NCBI GenBank assembly: GCA_963969395.1
Contig: OZ017795.1
Location: 2,542,001-2,606,000 of the forward strand
Direction of reading: 5' to 3'
From: Pseudoscleropodium purum
Taxonomy: Eukaryota; Streptophyta; Bryopsida; Hypnales; Brachytheciaceae
Length of the DNA: 64,000 bases
Positions within the stretch are counted from its first letter, which is position 1, and each line of letters begins with the position of its first letter. The position numbers and the translations under genes were made by a program. The notes beneath the pieces are model-generated. The model did no database searches. It was not told where the DNA came from and saw only the letters and a program-made list of their open reading frames with translations. Below are positions 43,060-54,450 of this stretch, piece by piece.

Positions 43060-43424
43060 CATTTTCTTTGGATTTTGCACTTTCTGAGTTATATTTAGAA
43101 ATTTATTTTGGGCTTGATATTCTTCGTAAATAATTTACTTCAATGTCTAAATGCTCTTACAGTCAGTTTTCTGCACTTGACTATCGTAACTTCAGTCTTT
43201 GAAATCTGCCATTTTCACAAATAGGACCATGTACATATATTCCTGTAACCAGTTCTTCAGCTGCCATTTGCAAAATTCAGGTCTTAGGGTTTGTAGTTTT
43301 CAGAATTACAGACTCTACAACCCATTGCTCTGCCTCAATATAACTGAAAATCCATGAAATTGTTGCACGAAGTCAAGAACCGACTGAAATTCAATGAAAA
43401 ACTTGATCTCCTACTCTCATGCTC

Positions 43425-44792
43425 TCATGTTTCCATAGAATCTGAGTCAACCCCGTCAGCTTGCACCAACGCATCCTCATCAGTTGGCCAATTTCTTTTC
43501 ATCCGAGCTACAAGCAAGCTTCTGCTGATAGAAGCGCTGAAGAAAAAACTGTCCTGTTGTAAGGCCAACAACTGCTCCTTTAATGGCAAAGTCAAAAACA
43601 CACCTTCTAGAGCTTGTCCAAACCCCCCGGTCACAAGGATGTCATTCTGCTTGTCCAGATCATGAATACAATGCCAATCCTCGATCAGTAAAATTCGATC
43701 TGTAATTCCCAAAAGCAGACGTCCGGCTACCACCTCTTGAAAAATCAATATCACAAGCTTACAAAATCGTAGTGCAACGTTTTTTGAAGCTGGTTTTCCA
43801 GAGTCCATAACGTGGGCTGCAACAATAATTGGATAAAACAACTCCAATTCCAGCACGCACTCGATCACTTCTTCAGCCACTTGTGCCTTCAACAAGAGCT
43901 CCAGTGCCCAACAGAGTGCCTTGAGTTTTCCCTTAAAGCCAGGAACTCTCCCAGCGTCAATGACCACCGTAGGTTCAAAGAGACGGTTGAATAAGCTGGC
44001 ATGCTGATGGCAGTCTTCATAGAAACTCACCAGCATTTCGTTCACCTTTTCGCTCACAATCGTGACCACGTCCTTCTCAAAAGCAGAATCGATTTCACTC
44101 TGGCCAATGCCACTGAACAAGTCCTCGAACAAAGATTGAGCACTGCGGAATCTCTCTCTATGCCCACTTCCATCTTGACGCAAAGCAATGCGTATGCTGT
44201 GCTCAATCTGGTCGCACAGCAATTTCCTACGGTAATCCTCGTTGCCGCGTTCGTCGATCTGCAACCGAGCCACCAGATCCTCGGCCTGGCTTCGCGGAAA
44301 ATCTGGGAATGATGAGAATTGCCGAATCCTGAGCTCATCCTCCTCAGACCAAACAATGGTTGACAAATATCGACAAATGGTGTCCACCAATTCGTGAAAC
44401 TCGATCTGAGACGCGACTCGCAAAAGCTGCAGACTGGATTTGACGTCCTTGAAATTTTTGCGGAGAGGCGTGTACATGCGGGAAAAGCAATCTGTGTAAG
44501 ATGCCACTTGCAGCCCATGGCCGAGCTCCAGATTGAATTCCATGGAAGATGGTGATGGATTTGCATCTAGATGTGTCCATCTTTGACTTAAGCACGCTTG
44601 GAAGTACTTGCTGTGTTTCTTCAACCGAGTGGAATGCACCTTCAGGACTGCCAAGGGCTCTCGACTGCTAAGGTCAGTGACTTGGTGTTTCTGTTGGTTG
44701 ATTCCGTTGGGGACCAGGCGAATGGAAACATCCTGATCTGCGTTTATGCCGCCGCACCACACTGTCATCGACGCTTGCTCCTCAGACCCCAT
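43425..44792 (-). CDS. BTB/POZ domain protein (At3g05675-like), intact, 455 aa
   Basis: BTB proteins of this type act as possible substrate adaptors for CUL3 ubiquitin ligases. A single coding exon starts at ATG 44792 (MGSEEQASMTVWCGG) and ends at 43425. Residues about 18-120 form the BTB region (DVSIRLVP, LAVLKVHSTRLKKHSKYFQACLSQRW, LQLLRVASQIEFHELVDTICRYLSTIVW). A long helical part follows (about 140-430), with AEDLVARLQ, ALCWALELLLKAQVAEEVIE and ADGVDSDSMET at the end. The layout matches the plant At3g05675-type family. A 22-nt leader piece precedes the ATG after a conserved acceptor (ATATATCCAG). A nearly identical but broken copy lies at 32880-34269. The ligase role is inferred from family membership. 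Confidence 0.85.
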   Translation of the reverse strand: MGSEEQASMTVWCGGINADQDVSIRLVPNGINQQKHQVTDLSSREPLAVLKVHSTRLKKHSKYFQACLSQRWTHLDANPSPSSMEFNLELGHGLQVASYTDCFSRMYTPLRKNFKDVKSSLQLLRVASQIEFHELVDTICRYLSTIVWSEEDELRIRQFSSFPDFPRSQAEDLVARLQIDERGNEDYRRKLLCDQIEHSIRIALRQDGSGHRERFRSAQSLFEDLFSGIGQSEIDSAFEKDVVTIVSEKVNEMLVSFYEDCHQHASLFNRLFEPTVVIDAGRVPGFKGKLKALCWALELLLKAQVAEEVIECVLELELFYPIIVAAHVMDSGKPASKNVALRFCKLVILIFQEVVAGRLLLGITDRILLIEDWHCIHDLDKQNDILVTGGFGQALEGVFLTLPLKEQLLALQQDSFFFSASISRSLLVARMKRNWPTDEDALVQADGVDSDSMET

Positions 44793-44814
44793 TTATGAGG
44801 TTGCCGGATGTTTC

Positions 44815-45416
44815 CTGGATATATGTATTATGGTTAAATGCGTTTGATCATTTGCAAGGTTTATACAATGAACTTTAATAAGTTAAATACATTGAGGACT
44901 CGCTATATCTGTAAACTCAAAGTGTAAGTTCAATCGTTGGCCGAACTGAGATAACTGCCTTGAAACTAAACCGCAGATCGATCGTGCAGGTGGGCGTGCA
45001 GGTTTGCAGGACAGATACTAGCTAGTTGAGTCAATAATGAACAAAACAATATGGACTTCTCCACATGAAGCCCCTCCCTTATCATCCTGTTCTTTCAAAA
45101 GTCTAACCGTTTAGAGAGTTGCAATTTTTTCACACACCTGCCTGGAGCCTGCGTCCCAGAGGGAACACAATTCTGCAATTATCTGTGATCTAGCAACTAT
45201 GCAACTGACTGACACAATTGAGGACATAATTCTGGCCCTTTGAATGGAGGCCACACCCTGTTTGGATGACTATGTAGGACCGCATGCGACCTACCATCGA
45301 TCAGCACATGGCCGGGACAAATATCTAGTAGACCACAGTTGTGCAGTGTGTTCCATTTTGTACTTCCTTCCCGATCGTCTTCTAAATCTAGCACAAAAAG
45401 AAGGAATATTACGTAC
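44815..45416 (-). other. Predicted leader intron of the intact BTB gene
   Basis: Donor GTACGT at 45416 and acceptor ATATATCCAG ending at 44815, 602 nt, conserved in position with the left duplicate. The leader exon would extend from about 45570 to 45417. Confidence 0.5.
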
Positions 45417-47096
45417 CACAAGGTAAGAAACTTCTGTGATGCTGAGTCAGAGAATCGATGCGTCTAAATACCGAAGGAGACAGAGCCGACGACGAGTGAG
45501 GGGTGACTCGATCTTACCTGCAAAGAGACTTGCGAGAGAGAACAACAACAGTGAGTGAACTGAAATGAATCGGATGAGGAGGGATCGATCGAGCTTCTGC
45601 TCTTACAGTGTGAAACTAATTACCGAGGCATCAAGTGCACTTCGAGTCTAAAGTGGACTACTGCCGAGGGAACAAGTGCTCAATAATAGAGTGGCTTACG
45701 ACCGAGGCAACAAGTGCTCTTCTAGTCTGAACTCTCACGTGGGTTACTGCCGAGGCCCGCCAAGTGCTCTTATTGTATGGAGTGAATTACTCCCGAGGCA
45801 ACAAGCGCTACTTTTGACAATTTATTGGTAAACAGATTAGTTAAGTTTGGAAAATGACCTCGAAAGCTTCAAAGGCTCAGTGATCAAATGATTCAAACGG
45901 GAGATCCGCCACACATAGACAGAGGTTGCCACTGAGATCTATGCCCCAATTTGCAAATATATCTTATGAATTTCTTTAATACAAAGTTGACAGATGCATC
46001 CATTCAATTGAAAATGAGGCAACCTGGATCTCAATATCACTCATACGTCGTTACTTGATCATCGGCTCTCCCATAGCGTATGAGACTTCGAGTACATCAC
46101 TCCATTACGACTCACGGCAACACTCAAGATTTGAGCAGGTTTGAAACGATCACTTTGAAGGCAAATCATAAAACGAATACAAGACATCGAAGACCTCGAG
46201 AAATGGAATTAGGAACAATAAAGGCAAACCACCTGGCGCAGCTGAACACTGGAATACTCGACGTGCAAACGTGAAGCAAATTCAGTAGAGGTAACTTAGC
46301 AGTTATTGCTCAAGGACCAGCGGGCAGCTTCTGCTTACTGTGAACTTCAGATTTCTGCACCATTCACCACGAACTCTCAGTCTCTGAGATAGAAGCAGTA
46401 ACCCGCAATGATCTAAATTTTACATATCTTTCGTTTCACTGAATGAAAGGATTGCTCCACAACGAACAATCCATATATGCTATTGCATCCTCGCAAAGGA
46501 TGGCAAGTCGGATGGTAGCCATGGCCTTGTATCCACTGTGACTTACCGTGATACTGCGTTCTAATCCTTATACTTAAGCTGGAGAACTGTGTCACTCAAA
46601 CTGCCTGATTGCCTGAACGCTACAGAAAGACTGAGTTCTTCAAAGCCAACGTTCGACTAAAGATCATGGAAACCCGAAATAGTTGGAGTGGGGATATGCA
46701 AGCTAGATGAACGTTTTATAGACTACGATTGGAACCTCTTAATTTGGCCGCCCGCTCTGCACAGACTTGTACGAAGAAGAAGTCTGACTGACGTCTGGAT
46801 TGATGTCTACGGGTTGTGTACCTGGATTATGACTGGTAAGTGTTAAAAACAAATTAATATATTTTGGCTGATCGAGACCCCAATGATTGCACTACTGTCA
46901 TGTACAGTTGTACTGCATGTATGAAATTGATATGTGGATTGTGGAGCTACTTACAGCAAGCAAAGCCTTAGTTTGGGCCATATTTATTTCAAAACCATAT
47001 GAGAATGATAACTGAGGCCAATTGATCGACCATATTGGAGAAAAGTACGTAACTGAGGACTCTTTTCCTTTTTCATGTGCTGAAAGAATGATTATA
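45010..47096 (-). repeat. Promoter/leader cassette U3
   Basis: Full-length counterpart of U1, directly 5' of the intact BTB gene. It holds five minisatellite units (45618-45815), one with a CACGTG G-box (about 45736). The TATA position reads TGTAAG (45602-45607), a weaker box than TATAAG in U1 and U2. Confidence 0.75.
45618..45815 (-). repeat. Promoter-proximal minisatellite (CCGAGGCAACAAGTGCTCTT), five units
   Basis: Units of roughly 35-50 bp built on TTACTNCCGAGGCAACAAGTGCTCTT stand directly upstream of the TATA position. Copy number varies between cassettes: about three in U1, four in U2, five in U3. U4 has lost most of the array together with its TATA region. Confidence 0.7.
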
Positions 47097-48030
47097 CTGA
47101 TACTAGCTGACTGAATAATAAGAAAATTATGGATGTCTCCACTTCAAACCCCTCCCTATCATCCTATTCTTTCAAAAGTCTAATCTTCGAGAGAGTTGAA
47201 ATTTTTTCCGACACCTGCCTGGAGCCTAGTCTTTAGAGGGGACACAATTTTTCAATTACCTTCGATCTATGCAACTGATTGACACAATTTTGGACATAAT
47301 TTTGGCCTTTCGAATGGAAGCCCACACCCTGTTTTGACGAATACGTAGGAGCATGACCCTATCATCTATCAGCACATGGCCCGGACAAATATCTATCACA
47401 ATTGTGCAGCGTGTTCGAGTTTGTACTCCCTTCCTGACCGTCTTCAAGATTGAGCACAAAAAGAAGGAATAGTACATACCACAAGGTAAAAAACTCCTGT
47501 GGTGCTGAGCCAAATATCAGCTGAAGAATCGATGCTGTTAAGTGCCAAGGAAGACAGAGCTGAGGAGGGGTGAGGGATGATCTCCTAGCAGAGAGACTTG
47601 TGGGCAAAAACTGCTACTTTGATAATATTGGCAAACGAATTAGTGAAGTTTAGAAAATGCCCTGAAATCTTGAATGTCCGAATCCCGATCACCCAACCTA
47701 CTTTAAGCATAAAGTCTCAGTGAACAAACGATTCAAACGTGAGATCCAACATACATAGACACTAGCCACCAAGATGTATGCGCCAATTTGCAAATATATC
47801 TTACGAATTTCTTTAAAACAAGGCTAACAGAAGGCCGGATCCATTTGTTTGAGAATGATGCAACCCGGATCTCTATTGCAGTCAATCATCGGTCGTTACT
47901 TTATATACCTGGAGTGACGTGCTCTAGCAAACTATGCCAGTTTCATGCTCAACAAGCTAGGATTATTTAAAGATATTCGATTTTAACTTACATACATGTT
48001 TTACATGCAAGTGTGCTGAAGTTATGGATT
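47097..48030 (-). repeat. Promoter/leader cassette U4 (partly deleted)
   Basis: Matches U2, including the U2-specific end ('actatgccagtt.catgct', 'cgattttaact'). Around 47600 it jumps from the leader exon ('gagagacttgtgggc') to sequence beyond the minisatellite, so the TATA box is missing. The donor is GTATGT instead of GTACGT. Confidence 0.65.
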
Positions 48031-48060
48031 TGAATTGGACCTATAAGTGAAGGATTTCTG

Positions 48061-48956
48061 CTATTAGTTGTCATTGGCTCTGGGGATCTCATGGACATGG
48101 ACAGATGGATGGATCTGTAGCTCACACAACGAATGGTCAGTGTAGAGCAGAAACTGGTGAAGCCGCTACTAGCCAGCCTTCGGCCTTCTGCTCCTCTGGA
48201 CTGGAGCTGAGAGCGGTCACCAGATCCGGAGTGACCGTCTTGTGACTTGTGATCAATTTCTTGTTATCTCAGCAGTCAGATATTGATTCCTGAAAGGAGT
48301 AAACTAGTTCCAGTATCGATACTCTACCAGAATTCAAATATAGTATAAGCTCTCTTGTATTCAATAATGCATACAATGCTGAGTTGTATAATTCTTTAGC
48401 AGTCATCGGAGCTCAGCATATATGATGACACATCCTTTCTTCTACTCTCCGACACTCTCTAACTGTAACAGCTAACTTAGTAACTTAACAGACGGGAATG
48501 CAAGACTAATAGTCTCACGAGCAAGCAGATAAACTCTAAGTAGAATGTGGATGGATTTCATCCACTAATCATTCCTCTTAACCCAAGCCCAGTTTCGATC
48601 GCCTATTTTTGAGCAGTATCACGAGCAGTTGTGGCGACTTTCTTGTGCTCTCTTTGAACGACATCTGTGTTATGCTGCAGCACATACCCTAGTTCACATC
48701 ACAAAATAAATTAAACCCCATAACATGGACAAAGTGTTCCTAATGTGAAGTCGTTAGTGTGTACGTACTAGATTCACTATAGTCCTCTTATTGAGGTTAT
48801 GCTAAGGTCAGCAAATGTAATGCCACTAGCCTGGAAATAGTGCGAACTCAACGTTGGTGTAATTTTATTGTCCTTGCCATTAACTGATGTCAACACTATT
48901 AAGGAATTTATGTAACATTTTCTAAATGAGACTGGTGAAAAGTGCAGAAATCCGCA
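48061..48956. other. Sequence interrupting the cassette array
   Basis: About 0.9 kb unlike the cassettes lies between U4 and the cassette fragment that follows. The phrase near 48440-48500 ('ctctaactgtaacagctaac') is reminiscent of a retrotransposon LTR, but I found no matching termini. Confidence 0.35.
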
Positions 48957-49400
48957 ATTCACTCTTAGCTTTTCAAAGCGAATGACTAAAGATCATGAAA
49001 AAACCGAAATTGCTGGAGTGGGGGATTTGCAAGACGGACCTGTTCTGGACTACGATTGGAACCTCTTCATTTGGCCGCTCGTGCCGCACAGACTTGGTAC
49101 TCTAGTGTGACTGAAGTCTGACTGATTGTACGTCTAGTAAATTGATGTCAACGGGTTGTGTACCTCGATTAAGACTGGCAAGTGGAAACAAGTTAATAAA
49201 TTTTGGCTGAGCCCCCCATGATTGTACTACTGTACTGTTGAAATTGATAGACAGAGCTTGTTGACAACATGTGAGGCATCCGGACTATATTTATGGACCA
49301 TTTGAGAATGAAAACTGAGGCCAATTGATCGACCATATTGCAGAACAACAAGTGAGAGCTCTTTTCCTTTTGTTGACAGAATAATCATACTCTAGTATTA
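48957..49400 (-). repeat. Cassette fragment U5
   Basis: Matches the gene-distal ends of U1 (35990-36450) and U3 (46630-47090): 'ctaaagatcatg', 'gactacgattggaacctctt', 'gaggccaattgatcgaccat'. It shows that the array once had at least one more unit. Confidence 0.7.
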
Positions 49401-49966
49401 GTGTATTACTACCATTGCTTTGTAAACCAGGATTGGATCCATGTTCCACATTGTTGATTTACCATGTGCATATAAATTTCACTTTTACACTAGGTACGGA
49501 AATTATTGACAAAAAAAACTTATAGCTGCATCATGAGATAGTAATAGAGTTCAAGCTCCGGAACCATGAAATAATATAGAAAAGCGAGGAGATAGAGGCT
49601 TCATTGCTTCAGCTAAATTATGGAGGCACATGTGGCCATCATGCTAAATACACAATTATATAAATCCATGGAAACACAGTTGGAATCTCTAGGGGCGTTG
49701 AGTATGAACATGAGTACTACAATGGGGCAAGTGCACGATACGGGTTCCAAAAAGGACCATCTCCACAAAACACTATTATTTTTTGACTCATTCAATGTGT
49801 ACTAGAAATTAGACATTTTTTATTTACATCCATTTGATGACAAATTCATAAGAAAGTCGTAATACTTCATCTACAACACCATTGAGCAAGAAAATTAAAC
49901 AATTTTGATGTTCCTTTTCATTCCTTTGTTGTCATTTGTCAAATCCAAAACTGTCTCCATTCTAAA
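49401..49966. other. Intergenic DNA
   Basis: No supported gene. Two overlapping open frames on opposite strands at 49613-49805 are mirror images of one sequence and lack any signal. Confidence 0.4.
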
Positions 49967-50046
49967 CAAGGTTGACAAATCAGTATGTCCGCCCCAAAAT
50001 AGAGTCCGTAACCCGGACGTCCAGACGTCCGGACGCCAGTTTCCGA
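49967..50046. mobile_element. CpG-rich hAT-type MITE, truncated end (copy A)
   Basis: Begins CAAGGTTGACAAATCAGTA and shares 'gtccgccccaaaatag' and 'aacccggacgtcc' with copy B, then stops after 'ggacgccagtttccg'. Only one terminus is present. Confidence 0.75.
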
Positions 50047-52450
50047 AATTACAAATGGTATCATGAAAACTTTAGAAATGTAAATGCACAACTTACTATT
50101 TTTAAAATTATTAAATCAATGGTGATTAAAATATAAATTTAGACAATTTATTATAATTGAAAATTTTCTACAATCAAAAATTTTAAATTTTAAAATTTGA
50201 CCATATTGTTAGCAAAACTTAGAACAATAGAACCCTCATGTTATAACAACACTCATCCTTCTATGAATGCAAATTATGTCACTTTGTGGCCTTATTATGT
50301 TCTTGTTGACCAACTTGACCCTTGGTATTACACTACTAACAATATTTAAAAAAGTATTTTTGAGAAAAAAAAACATTTCATTGTATACAACCTATAAACT
50401 CCAAGACATTTGTTTCTCTTAAAACCCACTCCAAATTACCATTATTTTCAATTGCAAAGTGCCAAAAACTTTAGAAATTGTTTATTTTGCATATTTAATT
50501 GTAGGATCTTGCACCATACATCTATACTAATATAAGAATGTGTGGAAGAAGTTTCAAAAACTCTAATTAACTACATGGATTGCAAGATATTGGTGTTTGA
50601 AGGGAAGAAATTCAATTTTTTTGCATTTTTTCAATCCAAATTTTAAGGCTTTGAATCTTCATAGCTTAAAACTTTTGCACTATACATTTAGAACTTATAG
50701 ATTGTGATTTTGAAGAATAGAGTTGAAAGTTAGGTAAAAAAAAAAATTTTAATTGCACTTGATTTTCATTTTTTTTTAAATTAATAATTATAAATAAATA
50801 AGAGATTGAAGGAAAAACTTAATCATTCATAGCTATAAGATAGAATCAAAATACACTAATTCCAAAGCCGTGATTGATATTGCAAGCTCATGTGTTGTTT
50901 CAAATTCATTACAATACTACCCCTCTTAAGACCTAAAAAATATGGCAAATTTGAGAAATTGAGTATTATATAGCAAACAAATTTGAACCACATCAACATA
51001 TAGATTGATTTTTGTACATTTAGATAATAAATGTATTATTCATCTCTAATATGAATTTTAAGTCTAATAAGCAAAATCCCCAAATGTTATGCTCAATTTT
51101 GTATTAGACATACTATGTACGCTAAAATCATACAAACAAGTGTTTTGTAGTTTTACCTTGCATAGAAAATCATCAATCTTCTATTTAGGATGTTCATTAG
51201 GTGATCAAAGTGGCTATTCAAGGTGATTCTACTTAACATCATTTTTTGTTTTTTCAAAATTCTACATACATGGATAGTTTTAAAGAAGTCATTGGCCAAT
51301 TGCAAGAGCTTATAATGAGTTATTTTTGAAATTTTTAAATGTATTCTCCAAGGATTCCAAAATTTTGATTTTACTTACAACATCATCTCCTAAAAATTTT
51401 TAATAGAATATTTTTGATTGAACAAAATTTTCATGGCAAGACCATTAACATAAAAAATACTAAAATGCTTGAATTGACGATTTAAGTTATCACTACTATA
51501 TTAGGCACTACAATTGCAATTTGAAGACCATACAATCTACCAATAATTAATTGTTCAAATTGCCAAAAATTTAAATAAAAATCCAAAAGTATACATATGA
51601 TTAATGAAAAGTCTTTGAATCCTACCTTGATAAGAGTATGTGTAAAAAAAAAAACTAAATCTTTTGATAGGATAATTGCAAAAAATACTTGTGCTATTGT
51701 ATCAAACTTTGTTAAACAATTTGATTTTTGGTCATAACTTTTGCATTATACCTCTAAAGGATCATAAACTCATATCCAAGGTACACAAGACTATATATTG
51801 TTTGCATTGGGTGTCTTTTTCAAATTTATAAAAAATGATTTGTTGATTCTAAATTACCTCCAATTGGATGTCATCTTAACCAATAGGGGGAATACTATAT
51901 TGGGCATAAACAAACAAATTTGAAGCTAAAAATTGGTAATGGAGGTCACTTACAAGGAATACATGAATTGTTCAAATCATTTTTTTAAATCATATTTTTC
52001 CATCATGCATATGTATTCAAAAAGTGTTATCTTTGTCAAAGGCATCAATGTATGGATTGCGGAATTGAACCAATTGATTAGAAGACCCTTTAGGTTCAAA
52101 AATTGGCCATATTTTATTTAATTGTTTTGAAAATATCTTCTATTTAAAAAAAATGAAACTTGAAAATATTTATTATCTTCAAACTTTTAGTTTCTCTATT
52201 TTGTGCATAATTTTTAGAAGATATTTTTCTTAGGGATAAATCTTTGAGAAGATATTATTTTTAGTCTTTTACTAGTATTTCATATTTTTCTTAATTCAAG
52301 GGTATACTAGAAAAACATTTCTTGGATACTAAATAATACCACTATCCTAGATGGCAAGTGTGACATAAAATTAGGGGTTATTTTGGACAAGAAATCATTT
52401 TTGAAAATTGAAAAAAAATTAGTGATAAAATAGGCATAAAATATTTATAA
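50047..52450. other. AT-rich intergenic DNA
   Basis: I see no gene, clear element or structured repeat. Confidence 0.45.
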
Positions 52451-52670
52451 ATACCTGAATGGCGAATTTTGTTAAAATGGTGGTATTTTGTTAATTTGGC
52501 AGTTTTAATAGTTTAGACCATGCATTCTGAAGTGTTTTTTCTATACTAGAACCTACATAAGTTCTAGATTTTTGAAATCTATACCAATCCTAGATTTTCA
52601 AGATTGCTTGGTTTAATATCTATGTTTGTCTTAGATTTTTGAAATTACTATATTTGTAGGTAAGCTATTT
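52451..52670. mobile_element. ATTTCATTAAAATGGCGGTATTC-family fragment
   Basis: Left end GGCGAATTTTGTTAAAATGG continuing with 'tggtattttgttaatttggca', and inside 'atctataccaat.ctagat' and 'attgcttggtttaatat', all shared with the full element at 57781-58085. No right terminus found. Confidence 0.55.
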
Positions 52671-52836
52671 TTCAAAAGGCTTCTAAGGATAGGTAATTAT
52701 ATGTTGGTAGAAGTCAAGTGAAGGCATGGGTCTTGTTCACCTTCCAAGGTTTGTGTGATTATGGCATGTAAAATTGACCAATGAACATTGTTTTGACTAT
52801 ATAGTCTAAAAGTAGTACTTAATAAGCTTTACTAAT

Positions 52837-53161
52837 CAGGGTTGACAAATCAGTACGTCCGCCCCAAAATAGCGTCTATAACCCGGACGTCCGTGCTCAC
52901 AGACGCCAGCGGACGCAACGTCCTTCCCGCCGTCGGAAGGCGGACGGGCGGCGCGGATGGCCCAAGGTGGACGCCAAGATCATGCGAACCACATCAGTCC
53001 GCGTGTCGATCGAACGGCCGTAACCGGGCGGACAGGGGGACAAGCGGACGGGGCGGTCCCGGCGGATGCTGCGTTCGCCGGGACCGCGAATGTCAACGGA
53101 CGCTGCAGACACAGCGTCCACATCCGGACGTCCCGGACGTCCGGACGTCCTATCAACCCTA
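52837..53161. mobile_element. CpG-rich hAT-type MITE (copy B), 325 bp
   Basis: Ends are CAGGGTTGAC (left) and, reverse-complemented, TAGGGTTGAT (right). An 8-bp duplication TTACTAAT flanks it (52829-52836 and 53162-53169), as expected of hAT elements. The interior is strikingly GC- and CpG-rich inside AT-rich DNA. It is full of GGACGTCC-type palindromes ('cccggacgtccggacgtcc' at the right end), which may serve as subterminal transposase sites. Open frames across it on both strands (52842-53272) come from its composition. No transposase. Confidence 0.9.
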
Positions 53162-53169
53162 TTACTAAT

Positions 53170-53537
53170 TGTAGAGTGCATCCAATTCCAAGTATGCAAC
53201 TTCTATTTTCATAAGACCTCACTTCAATCATATATAATGCATGCTAATGCAATAGCATTAGAAAAAAATTGAACCCTCAAAGAACACCTGAAGGATTGAC
53301 ATGCACAAAGCTATTCATTGAAGGCTAGGGATGATAGCTTAAATACATAATTATGTGCATAATTGTGTCACTACCTTGTATGTATTTCATTAAGTACCCT
53401 TGAACTTATTAAAATAAAAAATCTACTTGTAGTACCAAAGACTTGAATGACAAAAAGTACCCAATGTCTTATATTGAATAAGAGGCATTTTGAACATTGC
53501 GCAAACATCATGAGCAACAAAGACCCATGATCTTTCT
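53170..53537. other. AT-rich intergenic DNA
   Basis: No gene or element seen between the hAT-type and the TTAA-type elements. Confidence 0.4.
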
Positions 53538-54450
53538 TAACCCCTAAAGGACAAGACTACGTTCTTTGGCTATATAGAATTTTTGGGCAAATCGATGTGA
53601 CCAAAAATTTACATATTCTAGGCTGAAATTTGAATAGAACGTGTGGATGAGGAATATCTTTCATATGCAACAAATTTCATGACATTTGGAAATAGGAGTA
53701 AAAAATTATGGCCCAATATGTTAATAGTTTCTCAACTCAGGCAATCTGGGCAGATTTGAAAAACTCACATTTTTCAAAAATAAAAATTTGAAATTGATTT
53801 TCTATATTTATGTATGTGTAGAAAGCTTTGAATCATTCCATTTCAATTAATGAGTCAAAAATTATGAGGAATTTTAGTTTGTGAGCAGTTATGGATTTTG
53901 TACACTAAAATAAACTTTGAAATTGTTTATTTCACTCAATTTTCAATATTTTTTGAAAAAAAAAATCATAGGATGTACATTGTTTATATGAACATTACAA
54001 CCATTGGGATTGGCATTTTTCAATTCCATAATTAAATTCTTAACAATTTAGTATTTTGAATCATTCTCTATCTCTTTTTACTTACTATTTTTTTCCTATA
54101 TGTTGTACAATTCCAAATGACTTGAAAATTTTCAAGCATGAAAACAAATTTAAAGAAGCACCACCATTTTGAACATTTTTGCATAAAAAAGTGAGCTTGT
54201 AAAGTGCAGCTGCCCAGTTTTTCACTAGGTTAAAAAAAAGATTTTTGTCAATTCAAATGCTAAAATCTTGCAATCCACAAGGTGGAAAGTTCTGAAATTT
54301 TTTCAAAATCTCTTAAAATCATTACTCTACAAGATCCTACAATTATATGTGTCAAAAAAAGTTTTTTACCAAAAATTTGGTACTTGTACTGAAAATGGCA
54401 GTTTTTGAGTGGTTTCAAAGAAAACAGAGTCATGGAACTTTAGGGGTTAA
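53538..54450. mobile_element. TTAA-bounded element, piggyBac-like, about 0.9 kb
   Basis: Left end TTAACCCCTAAAGGACAAG; right end in reverse complement TTAACCCCTAAAGTTCCATG. The 13-bp ends are perfect inverted repeats that include TTAA, the target sequence of piggyBac transposons, whose inverted repeats also begin with a run of C. No transposase reading frame. Similar ends stand at 7239 (TTAACCCTTGAAGG) and 62010 (TTGAAGGGTTAA). Confidence 0.5.

Larger units (their letters stand above)
43060..48060. repeat. Segmental duplication, right copy (intact BTB side)
   Basis: Partner of 30730-37615. It keeps the same order (3' flank, BTB gene, cassettes U3 and U4) without the two insertions of the left copy, so it shows the pre-insertion state. 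Confidence 0.8.

Noticed and set aside
52842..53272. Overlapping open frames on both strands
   Set aside because: They cover the GC-rich hAT-type MITE; few stops are expected at that composition and the translations are Arg/Pro/Thr-rich without any family.
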